DNA of 64,000 bases from Raphanus sativus. Its lineage: Eukaryota; Streptophyta; Magnoliopsida; Brassicales; Brassicaceae. Both the position numbers and the translations under genes were made by a program. The notes beneath the pieces are model-generated. The model saw only the letters and a program-made list of their open reading frames with translations, did not search any database and was not told where the DNA came from. The DNA is taken from positions 2,852,001 to 2,916,000 of the forward strand of contig NC_079515.1 of NCBI RefSeq assembly GCF_000801105.2, read 5' to 3'. Below are positions 46,351 to 57,741 of the stretch, piece by piece (position 1 is the stretch's first letter; each line of letters starts with the position of its first letter).

Positions 46351-48095
46351 GGGAAAATTGCCAAAACGGAACAAAAATTCAGCATCGTTGTCCCTATAGT
46401 ATAAAACTATCATTTAGTTGTCCTTTTAGTATAATTTTTTTCATAATCCCAAAACTAACCCTTGATTAATCTAATTAAACACATTAAACTAATATAATTT
46501 AAAACAATAATAATTAAAAACGTTTAAAAAGGGAAATTAAAAAAAAATTATTTTTTAATAAAAATAAACTTTTAAAACTTAATAAAATAATAATAAAAAT
46601 AATTTACAATTTTTTAATAAAAAACAGTTTACAAAGTTTTATTTTTTGTAAGAAGTTTAAAATGTTTGTAAACTTTTTAATTTTATCAAAATTTTTAATT
46701 AAAAAAAAAATTAAAATGTATTTTTCTAAAGTTTGTTTAAACTTTTATTAAAAACTTTTTGTAAAGTTTTATTTTTATTTTTATAAAGTTTACAAATTTT
46801 ATAAATTTTGTTTAAAGTTTTTATTAAACACAATAAACTAAAAGAATTTTTAAAAAATTTAATTAAAAACGTTTTAAAAAGGGAAAATAAAATAAAACTT
46901 TTAATTTTTTTAATAAAAATAAACTTTGTAAAAATAAAAATAATTTACAATTTTTAATAAAACATTAAATAAACTTATTAAAAAACATTTTACAAAGTTT
47001 TATTTTTATAAAAAGTTTAAAATGTTTTTAGTGAAACTTTAATTAAATAAAAAATTTAAACTTTATAAAAATAAAAATAAACCCTTACTAATTTTTTAAT
47101 AAAAGCTTTAAACTAACTTTATAAAGAAAAATTTACAAAGTTTTATTTTTATAAAAAATTTAAAATGTTTGTAACCTTTTGAATTTTATCGAACTTTTTA
47201 ATAAAAATAAAATTTTTAAATTTTTTTAATAAAACTTTAATAAAAATAAAAATTGTAAACTTTATAAAATAAAAATTAAACTTTACAAAAAAATGCACCT
47301 AATTTCAAAACACCACATGTTATATAGATATGTATCATAGAGAATAAGAGTTTGTGAAAAAAAATCAAAAGAAAAACTATGGAAAACTCATAGATTAATG
47401 AAGAAGACAATGTATAATCATTTTTTAAAATTTTTTGACAAGTAAAATCGAAAATAACACGTCTTAGGAAGTTAGAATATTTTTAGGAGATTTTTAGAAT
47501 ATTTCCTTAACTGAATTTTTCATTAATTTTCGCAAAATCAGGTATCTTATCCGTAGAAGGCGTCTTCTAAAAGTTTAGAACATTGACAAAAATCTAGAAC
47601 ACGCTTTCTACTTTTAGTAGGCGGAAGAGTACATTTTAGAAAACACATTCCGCGAAATTTAGAATACTTAATAAAAGTAGAAAATGCTTCCGGACGAAAA
47701 GTAGATAGCTTTAGGATTAGTAGAATGCGCATTCCACTTTCTTAGAAAATTAGTAAATAGTAGAATGTACGTTCTAAAAATAGTAGATGAACGTGTTTAT
47801 TTTAGAAATCGCTTTCTACTATACCATTTTCCGTAGAAGGCACATTCTACCTTTAGTAGAACGTATTTTCAAATTTTTATTTATCAACTTTTTGAAAAAA
47901 ATAAAAATACCAGCATGTGTATATAAGTGTTTTATTAATTCTTTATATTTTTAATTTTTTTTTTGATTCACAAAAGTATTTATTTCATTAGTTTTTAGAA
48001 ATACAAAGGGTAAAAAGGAGAAAAATTGGACAAAAAAGGATTTATACCAAAGGGACAACACCCTTGTTTTTTTGTTCTCTATTGGCAATTTTCCC
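46351..48095. mobile_element. Mutator-like non-autonomous element, 1745 bp, copy 1
   Basis: It starts GGGAAAATTGCCAA and ends TTGGCAATTTTCCC. The inverted match continues imperfectly for ~55 bp (GAACAAAAA, TTGTCCC, GTATAAA shared). Nine A flank both sides, consistent with a 9-bp duplication though ambiguous in an A run. The inside is very A+T-rich (iterated AAAATAAAACTTTGTAAA-like text) with a short-palindrome cluster at 47553-47850. It has no transposase and is the same length as, and nearly identical to, the copy at 48643-50387. Confidence 0.82.
47553..47850. repeat. Cluster of short palindromes of the form TAGAA-n-TTCTA inside the Mutator-like element
   Basis: At least five near-palindromes in 300 bp: GTAGAAGGCGTCTTCTAAA (47553), TAGAACACGCTTTCTAC (47595), TAGAATGCGCATTCCAC (47721), TAGAATGTACGTTCTAA (47761) and GTAGAAGGCACATTCTAC (47833). 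The same cluster occurs in the second copy near 49846-50143. Confidence 0.7.
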
Positions 48096-48590
48096 AAAAA
48101 AAAAAACAGGTCCTGACCTAATTCACTCGCTGAGATTGGATGAGCGCAAATCTGCGATATCAACTCCTGAAAGTTACGGCTTCTCCCTCTTTCAAATTCT
48201 CTAATTTAATATTAAATTATATTGTGTATGATATGTTTACATTAGGTTTCATTGTTTCAATACTTGTTATTAAAAATATACCTTCGATTGAATGTGATTG
48301 TATGCATAAGCACAATAATGTAGGGTACAATGTCTGATAAATCAGAATATCTAAATAATCAATGAAAATGAGACGAATATTATGAATATTTATATGATTC
48401 AACATCATATATTAGATATCCCTAACCATATAAAATAAAATGGCCTCTAAAACACTACCTTGATCTGCTTTAGATCAAGGCTGGCCTGGCACCACAAAGA
48501 AACGGTCAATGTTAGAACACTAAATGCTCTTCGAAGATTCTTCGACTCTCAAGTACAAAATGGTTAGAACTAAGGTTAAAATATATTTCA

Positions 48591-51382
48591 TCTTATATAT
48601 TAAAACAGAAATCATTACTTCTTTCATATGTGATTTTTTAAAGGGAAAATTGCCAAAACGGAACAAAAATTCAGCATCGTTGTCCCTATAGTATAAAACT
48701 ATCATTTAGTTGTCCTTTTAGTATAATTTTTTTCATAATCCCAAAACTAACCCTTGATTAATCTAATTAAACACATTAAACTAATATAATTTAAAACAAT
48801 AATAATTAAAAACGTTTAAAAAGGGAAATTAAAAAAAAATTATTTTTTAATAAAAATAAACTTTTAAAACTTAATAAAATAATAATAAAAATAATTTACA
48901 ATTTTTTAATAAAAAACAGTTTACAAAGTTTTATTTTTTGTAAGAAGTTTAAAATGTTTGTAAACTTTTTAATTTTATCAAAATTTTTAATTAAAAAAAA
49001 AATTAAAATGTATTTTTCTAAAGTTTGTTTAAACTTTTATTAAAAACTTTTTGTAAAGTTTTATTTTTATTTTTATAAAGTTTACAAATTTTATAAATTT
49101 TGTTTAAAGTTTTTATTAAACACAATAAACTAAAAGAATTTTTAAAAAATTTAATTAAAAACGTTTTAAAAAGGGAAAATAAAATAAAACTTTTAATTTT
49201 TTAATAAAAATAAACTTTGTAAAAATAAAAATAATTTACAATTTTTAATAAAACATTAAATAAACTTATTAAAAAACATTTTACAAAGTTTTATTTTTAT
49301 AAAAAGTTTAAAATGTTTTTAGTGAAACTTTAATTAAATAAAAAATTTAAACTTTATAAAAATAAAAATAAAACCTTACTAATTTTTTTAATAAAAGCTT
49401 TAAACTAACTTTATAAAGAAAAATTTACAAAGTTTTATTTTTATAAAAAATTTAAAATGTTTGTAACCTTTTGAATTTTATCGAACTTTTTAATAAAAAT
49501 AAAATTTTTAAATTTTTTTTAATAAAACTTTAATAAAAATAAAAATTGTAAACTTTATAAAATAAAAATTAAACTTTACAAAAAAATGCACCTAATTTCA
49601 AAACACCACATGTTATATAGATATGTATCATAGAGAATAAGAGTTTGTGAAAAAAAATCAAAAGAAAAACTATGGAAAACTCATAGATTAATGAAGAAGA
49701 CAATGTATAATCATTTTTTAAAATTTTTTGACAAGTAAAATCGAAAATAACACGTCTTAGGAAGTTAGAATATTTTTAGGAGATTTTTAGAATATTTCCT
49801 TAACTGAATTTTTCATTAATTTTCGCAAAATCAGGTATCTTATCCGTAGAAGGCGCCTTCTAAAAGTTTAGAACATTGACAAAAATCTAGAACACGCTTT
49901 CTACTTTTAGTAGGCGGAAGAGTACATTTTAGAAAACACATTCCGCGAAATTTAGAATACTTAATAAAAGTAGAAAATGCTTCCGGACGAAAAGTAGATA
50001 GCTTTAGGATTAGTAGAATGCGCATTCCACTTTCTTAGAAAATTAGTAAATAGTAGAATGTACGTTCTAAAAATAGTAGATGAACGTGTTTATTTTAGAA
50101 ATCGCTTTCTACTATACCATTTTCCGTAGAAGGCACATTCTACCTTTAGTAGAACGTATTTTCAAATTTTTATTTATCAACTTTTTGAAAAAAATAAAAA
50201 TACCAGCATGTGTATATAAGTGTTTTATTAATTCTTTATATTTTTAATTTTTTTTTTGATTCACAAAGTATTTATTTCATTAGTTTTTAGAAATACAAAG
50301 GGTAAAAAGGAGAAAAATTGGACAAAAAAGGATTTATACCAAAGGGACAACACCCTTGCTTTTTTGTTCTCTATTGGCAATTTTCCCTTTTTTAAATTAG
50401 AACATCACTTAGAAATTTTATTAAATGTATTCTACTAAGATTAATAATAATATATAGAATCTTTAGAATAATTTAATCATAATATCTTTTGATATCTTTT
50501 CATTTTAAATGTAAATATATTTATTAAAAAATTCTAACAAATCTGTTTTAAAAGATTTTTACAAGATCTTCATTTTCAAAACTATATTTAAATAATTTCA
50601 TTAATTTCGAAATCAGTTTGCAATATTATTATACATTAATAAATTTAGTTATCATCTATAAAATGAAACATAAAAACTATTTTATCTATTATATAATCAT
50701 AATCAATCATATTAAAAGAAAATTATTATATTTAGCTAAATATAATAACATTTTATTAAATTGATAAATTTATATATTTAATATATTTTATTTTCGTAAG
50801 AATAAAATATTATGTTCAAAAATAAAATCTAATACGTTGGTAAGATGGGTAAACATTAACAAACTATAAAATACATGTATAAAAATTAATATGTATTTCA
50901 TTAAAGTTAATAATATAAAATATTTGTAACTATTTTAATCATGATATCTTTTTATTTTAAATATGATGATAAAATGGCTTAAAATTGCAAACTATATAAT
51001 ACATGTCTAAAAACTAAAATAAAATTAAATATAATTTAAAACAAATAAGCATAAAAATATTTGTAAAATAAAATCCAGCTTTGAATGGCGGGTCATAATT
51101 TACCGTAAAATAAATACAAAAACAAATTCAAATATGTTTTCTCATGAATATTTTTTTTAGCTAAATGCATATACAATAATATAAATATATAATAAGAAGT
51201 GACAAATACATACGGTTTTAAAAAGTTGATTAGTTATAACATGTAAATTATGAAATTATTGTATTTGAAATAGTTATATAATGATTAATGTTAGAAGTAT
51301 TTACTATTTCTATTCTAAAACAAATATTTATATTTATAAAAATAAAAATAAAACCCGCGCGGTTGCACGGATCAAGATCTAG
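48591..51382 (+). mobile_element. Helitron-like non-autonomous element, split by a Mutator-like insertion
   Basis: 5' end TCTTATATATTAAAACAG preceded by A. 3' end ...GATCTAG followed by T. A GC-rich hairpin lies just inside (CCGCGC-GGTT-GCACGG). TC start, CTAG end, a subterminal hairpin and A/T insertion with no target duplication are Helitron marks. Removing the nested element (48643-50387 and one 9-bp duplication) leaves a core of about 1.04 kb, A+T-rich and without Rep/helicase coding. It lies between the two duplicated polygalacturonase units. Confidence 0.72.
48643..50387. mobile_element. Mutator-like non-autonomous element, 1745 bp, copy 2, nested in the Helitron
   Basis: Same ends and length as the copy at 46351. 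The 9 bp TTTTTTAAA flanks it exactly (48634-48642 and 50388-50396), the diagnostic Mutator-type duplication. Against copy 1 I noticed only a handful of base changes and 1-bp indels in homopolymers. The 61-codon frames seen in both copies look non-coding. Confidence 0.88.
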
Positions 51383-52758
51383 TGGACATTATTTAAAAAG
51401 TGGTTTGCCAAATACCAGTACTACAACATTTTTTTATAAATAATGACATGACATACTAACAATTTTTCTTTTGTCAGTAACATACTAACAATTATGACAT
51501 TGCTTCAAATTAACTATAATATAGACATTTACATTCAATGTTGAATTATAGTTTTGGTATTTTTTTTTTGTAAAAATGGCAATAATTTATAGATCATAAG
51601 TCGATGTTGTTAAACATTCAGGTTTATGTACTATCATTTGGGTAATCGAGAGAACATCTAATTACGAGCTATGTATAATTTCATGTTCCATATAGTTCCT
51701 GAAAGAAGGAAAAAAATACATTTTGCTGTTGATAAAAGATGTTTGTTAGCCAAATATGTAGATTATACTATGAACTTAGCATTTAGCATTGATGATAGAT
51801 GATTGGTTTACAATTATCCTAGTTTTACTCGTGAACATGTTAATCGGATGTCTCACATTATCACTGCTCGGGAACTCTCAGGCCATTGGAATTACGATAA
51901 ATCTTGGAGGTTTCTGTCTGTATTCGAAAGAATAAATGCTAACATCTCATACGTTTGATGGTGCTCCAGAATAGAAGAACCAGTATTTCTAGTCTCCATA
52001 GATGGATCAAGAAAAAAGTGGAGATGCGATCGTTGTTTCTGGCAATATGCAGTTTGGAGCTTCTGGAGTGAAATACATTTGACTGCTCGTGAGTGGCCAA
52101 TTGGAGATTAATTGTTTATCGAGATGTAATTTTTCTCTATTTTTACTATATTTCTGTAAGGCACATTTTAATTATTTATTTTAATAGTGATTACTAATAT
52201 TTGGTAATATAAAATATTACATTTCAGTGACACATAGTTTACCATCCAATATAATTAAGAGTTTTTTGCATAAATCAAATAATATAATTCATTATTTAGT
52301 CTAAAACATTAACAAATGATCTTATTTAAAAAATACATTAACTTAGGTAATTCTAAAATTTAATTTATGAATGATTTATCAACCTCTTCCCACTAATATA
52401 TTTTCTTGTTACTGCAAAATATGTACATGAGAGCACATGGACAGAAACACAATGCATAGTGTAAATAATTAACTTTTCATGAATTGGATTCTCTTGATAG
52501 TATTAGAAATGATAAATGAGATAATAAAAGGTATGTAACTATTCATCTACATGTTTAGGTAGAAGACAAAAATCTTCAATCTCGACCCAACTTCCTTCCA
52601 GTAGATAAGATTCATATCGACGAATGAATTTGTTTCTCACTCTTGCTTGAATTTAAAACCCCTTAACATAAATCAATCATTTTTATTCAATTAATAAAAG
52701 AAAAGTCTAGATTACTTTCAGTTACATGTACCTTTTTATCGATCAACACTATATCACT
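51383..52758. other. Intergenic interval before unit B, with unrecognised degenerate sequence
   Basis: The stretch 51600-52140 is less A+T-rich than its surroundings, with short open stretches broken by stops in every frame. It may be a decayed gene or retroelement, but I recognise no domain. The rest is A+T-rich. A micro-insertion lies at 51451-51493. Confidence 0.4.
51451..51493. repeat. Micro-insertion: 15 nt between perfect 14-bp direct repeats
   Basis: ACATACTAACAATT at 51451-51464 and 51480-51493 flanks TTTCTTTTGTCAGTA. On the minus strand the insert reads TACTGAC followed by an A-rich tail. Confidence 0.72.
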
Positions 52759-52813
52759 GAGAGTATAATTCAAGATGGATGCGCTACATCTGCATATGAA
52801 AGTTAAATTTATA

Positions 52814-53043
52814 TTTAATTACGAGATGATGTTCTAGTGGTAGGTAAGTTTTGGGAAATCTAGTCAACCGAGTTCGAAGGTACCCCACTACACTTCACTT
52901 TGTGGTCACACGGATATGGGCCTTTCTTACGATCTATTTGAATATCTGGAGTGAGGATCAATCCATGGACTGCACCACACCTTTGGGAATAAGTTTGAGT
53001 CTCTTCATGGGTCTGAGATACTTCCAAGGTTAAATAAAAAAAG
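52814..53043 (+). mobile_element. tRNA-derived SINE, 230 bp, with 12-bp target duplication
   Basis: GTTAAATTTATA flanks it at 52802-52813 and 53044-53055. Inside are an A-box-like TAGTGGTAGG (near 52835), a B-box-like GAGTTCGAAGG (near 52870) and a final A tract. Unit A has the uninterrupted site (GTTAAATTTACAGGG near 43167), a natural empty site. Confidence 0.82.
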
Positions 53044-53068
53044 GTTAAATTTATAGGGAAATATGTAA

Positions 53069-54136
53069 TCTGTTAATACTGAAATACAAATTAAAAATAA
53101 CCCTTAAAATTACACAATATTTACATTAATCCACTGCCAATAAAAATTAAATAAATCTATCTTTAATAAATGCTTATCTTTTCCAAGAAGTAAATAATTT
53201 CCTAAAATCATTTGAACATTAATATACCAAACAAGTCGTGTAGATACTTTTTAAATTATGATTAAAATGATTAATTGTTTAAAAGTTGAATTCATTCTTT
53301 TTAGTCCAAACTACTTCCTATAATCTAGCTTGCCAATAAATGATACTATATAATTTAATTAAGCTTCCTTTTTTACAGTTTTCATAAATGAAAATAAAAT
53401 ATATATTTTCAGTTTCAGACTTTGATTATATACTTTTTAACTAATCTAAAAATAGATAAAAAAATATGTGACTAAAATCATAGAGTACCCGTAATTTCTG
53501 TAATATAATTTTTCATAATTTCTATAATATTGGGAATTATTTTATTCATTTATAAAATTTATAGCATATATTGTTTTAAGCATCTGTAGTTATATTTCTC
53601 ATTATTTAATAAAAAAATTCAAAACCACAAAATAATCAATTTTACAACAAATAAATAAATAAAAATTAATATATTAATATATTATTGGTATTATACTTTA
53701 ATATAAATAAAATTATTTATAAATACTATAAAATAAATATGATAAGAAATATAGATGATATAATTGATGGTAGAAAAATAATTATTTATGTAATAAATAA
53801 TATTTTATGTTTTTAAATTCCATTTAAAACAAATATATAATACATTTAAACTATAAATATACACTATAAAAGTTATAAAAAAATAATTTAATTATAAAAA
53901 GTGAAAATAAATACACGTATGGTTGCACGGTTCCCAAAAAAATATATTTTTGCGGATATGCATGTCACATTCTAAAAATAAGGATTATATTACAATGTAA
54001 ACTATAAAATTGTTGTATTTAAAAATGTCAAATTAATCAATTACTTAAAATACAAATTTTAAAATATATATTATCAATTATAAAAATAAATATTTATTTA
54101 TAAAAAGTAAAAACAAACATATGCGCCGAAGTCTAG
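53069..54136 (+). mobile_element. Helitron-like element, about 1068 bp, in the left flank of unit B
   Basis: It starts TCTGTTAATACTG after A and ends ATGCGCCGAAGTCTAG before T. Unit A has continuous sequence across this point (GGGAAATATCTAAATTAAA near 43179). The interior is A+T-rich; GTATGGTTGCACGG near 53926 resembles the 3' part of the Helitron at 48591. No coding capacity. The 5' boundary is less certain than the 3'. Confidence 0.55.
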
Positions 54137-54412
54137 TCTAAATTAAATTTGTAGAAAACATAATAAAAAATACTTCAAATTTTTAATAATATTATTATAT
54201 ATATTAAAACACTCTTGCATATTGAGAATCATACAAAATTTACTACTCAGTAATGTGTCACTCTCTCTGGAGATATCCACATCATTTATATGTCAAAAAG
54301 TATAATAAATACAAAAGTGATATATCAAAACTTTTCCATCGCAGTCTAATTAATCAAAGTGTCTTAATTAACCAGATTAGATGGATGCTTGGTGGACAAG
54401 CGACTATAAAAT

Positions 54413-55986
54413 TCAAGGACCCGATTTAGCGATCTCAGTGCAAGCAGGTGGAATCATCTGTCCGGTGAGAACAGGCTTCATGTTAGCACAGGCCCCTACA
54501 GCTGGTCCTTCTGCACCTTTGTGGACCAAGTTGATGTCAGCAAGAGCAACATTAGTGCAAGGCGTGCCTGAGCTGCAGATTAATTTCACAGCAATCTTTG
54601 TCGCTGATGTGCCCTTAATGTTCTTGAAGGTCACGTCCGACAATTTCACCTTAGAAGGTACCTACACTTATGTTAATAAATATAGTTAGATTTATATGAC
54701 GTGACAAATCTTTAATTTTTTAGTTTCTCATAACGTGTGTTTTTTATTTTTGTTATAATATTTGATTCGGTAACATACCCCAACTTTGCAGTCGGCATAA
54801 GGACAGTACTCTTGGTCGATGAGAACGGGAGTGCTAACATTGTCCATTGTGATATCCTCAAAAATAATGTTGGAGGCAATACCAGGAGGAGATCCAGGCC
54901 ATGTCTTGATGCGAACACCATTCATGGTGTTCTTGATGAGGCATTTCCTCACTGTGACTCCTTTGACTGGTTGCTCATTAGGGTACCTTCCTAGACTCCC
55001 TACGGCAATGCCGTGTCCCGGTCCACATTCCACATTCTCAACAATGAGATTCTCAGTACCATCTCCTATGGAAACACAGTCATCTCCTGTTTTAATCTTT
55101 GCCCCTAGTAAGTTCACGCCGATGGACCTTCCAATGTGGATACCATCAGTGTTGAGACTCTCCGGTGGTGCATCAATACCAATTTTCTCAAGAGTTACGT
55201 TCTTGCAGTTGAGAACGTTCATGTGGAAAAGTTTGCTGTTCGTTGATGTTATGCCAATAATTTTGGAGTTTGTGAGACCCGTGAATCGTATGTTCTGTTA
55301 CCAAAAAGTGCATAATAAACTCACCAAACTGCTAATAGTTATAACATTAAAAATTATAGTTGATGTAAAGTGAACGTTCTTACGATGGGGAGAGAGTTGC
55401 ATTTTCCAGTTTTTGCGCAGTCATTGGCCTTCCAAGCGAGGGAGCCTTGACCGTCAAAAATGGCTCCGTTTCCATTCAAAGTGAAATCAGCAAGATTTGT
55501 AAAATCAATCCATCCGCTGTTAGGCTTAGTGGCACCGACCGTAGCCGGAGCCTTCATATTGCCGTGCATTTCCAAAGTGACAGGACCCTTGCACGGACCT
55601 AAGAACTCTATGTTGTTCACCAAATAATCACCCTTTGGCATTGTAATCGTGCTCGGTCCTGCTGCTTCACACGCTGTTTTCCATACAGCCAAAAATGCCT
55701 ACATATAAAACCATAAGGGAATCTAATAAATAAAATAAGAGAGAATAAACCTATGTATATGTGTAATATCAGATTTGGTACGTACCGCAGTGTCATCGGT
55801 TGTTCCGTCTCCTTTGGCTCCTGCTGCTTTAACGTCAAGTGCTCCACCAGTTCCTGCGGGTCCTGTTGGTGCAGCTGCGCCGCTTCCTTTGGGTCCTGGA
55901 TCAAGGGGTGCCCCGTTTGCTATTGTGTTCAAAATAGCCACTACTAGTACAAGAAGTACCGTCTTTGCTCTGCGCAAACCCACCAT
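54413..55986 (-). CDS. Polygalacturonase (glycoside hydrolase 28), pollen type, copy B
   Basis: Same four-exon structure as copy A shifted by 10958 bp: 55986-55786, 55698-55384, 55294-54779 and 54661-54413, 426 residues. All four GH28 motifs (NTDGIH, GDDCVS, GPGHG, RIKTW) are intact. The only coding change from A that I found is Ser to Thr in the linker (GPAGSGG in A, GPAGTGG in B). A G/T change lies in the last intron. No stop or frameshift, so both copies should be functional. Substrate, location and tissue inferred as for copy A. Confidence 0.95.
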
Positions 55987-56103
55987 TTTTATTCTCTTTT
56001 ATTTTGTCTTATTTAATACTAGATCCTTATTTATTTTTTTGTTTTTTTGTTTTTTTTTTGTTTTTTTTTTGTTTTTTGGTTCTGATGATGAGATGAAAGT
56101 CTG

Positions 56104-56111
56104 TTTTATAG
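56104..56111 (-). promoter_or_regulatory. TATA box of polygalacturonase copy B
   Basis: CTATAAAAC on the minus strand, at the position matching copy A. The A-rich leader (T-rich on plus, 56034-56079) is longer than in copy A through extra T-tract/G units. Confidence 0.6.
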
Positions 56112-56952
56112 CAGCGCAGAAGGAAACGAAAACCACAAACTCCTTCTACACATCTAAAAATAGAATCATACAGGAATTAGCTAATCATGCACGATGATCC
56201 TTCTGACTTGGTGCGTTTTCTAAATATGGGGTGTTATTTATGTACATATAACTTCCATTTTTTCATATTGCTAAAAATATACGTAAATATGCTTGCTTTA
56301 TTAATATGTATGTAAGTATATTTACACATAATTGTTTACATATATTTTTATGTTAATATACTTTCATCACAATTGTAAGATTAAACTTGATCAATAGCAT
56401 CTTTGACTTAGAGTGAACAATCCAGTTTATGACTTAGTTTTTGTTAGGTTTTATGAAAGAAAGAGAATATAGAAAAGTTGTAATTTGGTTTAGTTTGATG
56501 CAAGTTATTTTGGATTAGTTTGGTTTTCTGAGTTATATGTTCGAGTTTAACTAAAATATGCTTAAACATAAAAAAAAACTGAAATAATATTATAGATTAT
56601 TATGTATGATATGTTTACATGTGGTTTCAACTTGTTACTAAAAATATGCCTTCGACTAAATGTGATTGTATGTAACTACAATGTATTGTACAATGTCTGA
56701 TAAATCAGAATGTCTGAATAATTAATGAAAATGAGAAGAATATATGAATATTTATATGATTCAACATCAAATATTAGATATCCCTAATTATTTAATATAA
56801 AATATGGCCTCTAAAACACTACCTTGGTCTTCTTTAATCAAGGCTGGCCTGGCACCATAAAGAAATGGACAATGTTACTTAGAACACTAGATGCTCTTCG
56901 AAAATTCTTTGACTCTCAAGTACAAAAATAGTTCGAAATGGGGTTAACAGAT

Positions 56953-57741
56953 GACTTATTCTTGGGTTCACCCCTAGAGTGAACTCAGAGGTTCACCCAA
57001 CCAATAAGAATCATTCATTTCATAATTGATATCTTTTGAAAAAGGAAACAAAATATTATCAAGTTATATTATGTTTTTAAAATAAAAAAATGTTAAAAAT
57101 AAATAAAAATAGTAATATATGCAAAAAAAAATAAAAATATTTTAACTCCGTCATCAAAACACTAAACCCTAAACTCTAAATTCTAAACTAAAAACATTAA
57201 ACAGTAAATCTTAAAAATACGAAATCTTTAATCTTAAAAAGAGTTTAGGAATTAAGATTAGGGGTTTAGTATTTTTAAGATTTATTGTTTTAGTGTTTTT
57301 GATTTAAAGTTTAGGATTATCCAAGTGTTTATGATTTACCCAAGAGTTTAGGATTTAGAGTTTAAGATTTAGGGTTTAGTATTTCGATGATGGCGTTAAA
57401 ATATCTAATTTTTTTTTGCATATACTAGAATTTAGGGTTTAGAGTTTAAGATTATCCAATGGTTTAGCGTATACCCAAGGGTTTAGGGTATACTCAAGGG
57501 TTTAGGGTTTATGATTTAGGGTTTAGGGTTTATTTTTTTTATGATGTTAAAAATATTTTTTTAAATCATTTTTTGTAACTACTATTATTTTTATTTGTTT
57601 CTATTTTATTTATTTTAAAAACATAATATAACTTCACAATATTTTGTTTCCTTTTTTAAAAGATATCAATTGTGAAATGAGTGATTCCTATTGGTTGGTG
57701 AACCTCCAGATTCACTCTAGGGGTGAACCCAAGAATAACTC
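56953..57741. mobile_element. Mutator-like foldback element, 789 bp, with telomere-like interior
   Basis: TTAACAGAT (9 bp) flanks it at 56944-56952 and 57742-57750. The terminal inverted repeats exceed 120 bp and start GACTTATTCTTGGGTTCACC, and GAGTTATTCTTGGGTTCACC for the other end. The inside (about 57160-57540) carries many degenerate TTTAGGG/CCCTAAA units, first in one orientation, then the other. No transposase. Confidence 0.85.

Larger units (their letters stand above)
43123..48590. repeat. Duplicated unit A (polygalacturonase gene plus flanks)
   Basis: Homologous to unit B at about 52759-56949. The match starts at GAGAGTATAATTCAAG and ends near the AGTACAAAA stretch before the Helitron at 48591. 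Unit A alone carries the hAT (45698-46334) and Mutator-like (46351-48095) insertions. Confidence 0.8.
52759..56949. repeat. Duplicated unit B (polygalacturonase gene plus flanks)
   Basis: Homologous to unit A (43123-48590). Unit B alone carries a SINE (52814-53043) and a Helitron-like insertion (53069-54136) in its left flank, and lacks unit A's hAT and Mutator-like insertions. Flanks are diverged, with about 20 differences in the 240 bp left of the gene by my count. Confidence 0.8.

Noticed and set aside
46101..46469. Pro/Asp-rich 122-codon frame
   Set aside because: It is the translation of ACCCGA-type repeats of the hAT element and runs across the element's end into the Mutator-like element.
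47547..50025. Two matching 61-codon minus-strand frames (47547-47732 and 49840-50025)
   Set aside because: They are duplicated only because the Mutator-like element is; they lie across the palindrome cluster and have no protein-like features.
57160..57540. Interstitial telomere from a chromosome fusion
   Set aside because: The telomere-like units are degenerate, in both orientations, and enclosed in a transposon with inverted repeats and a 9-bp duplication.
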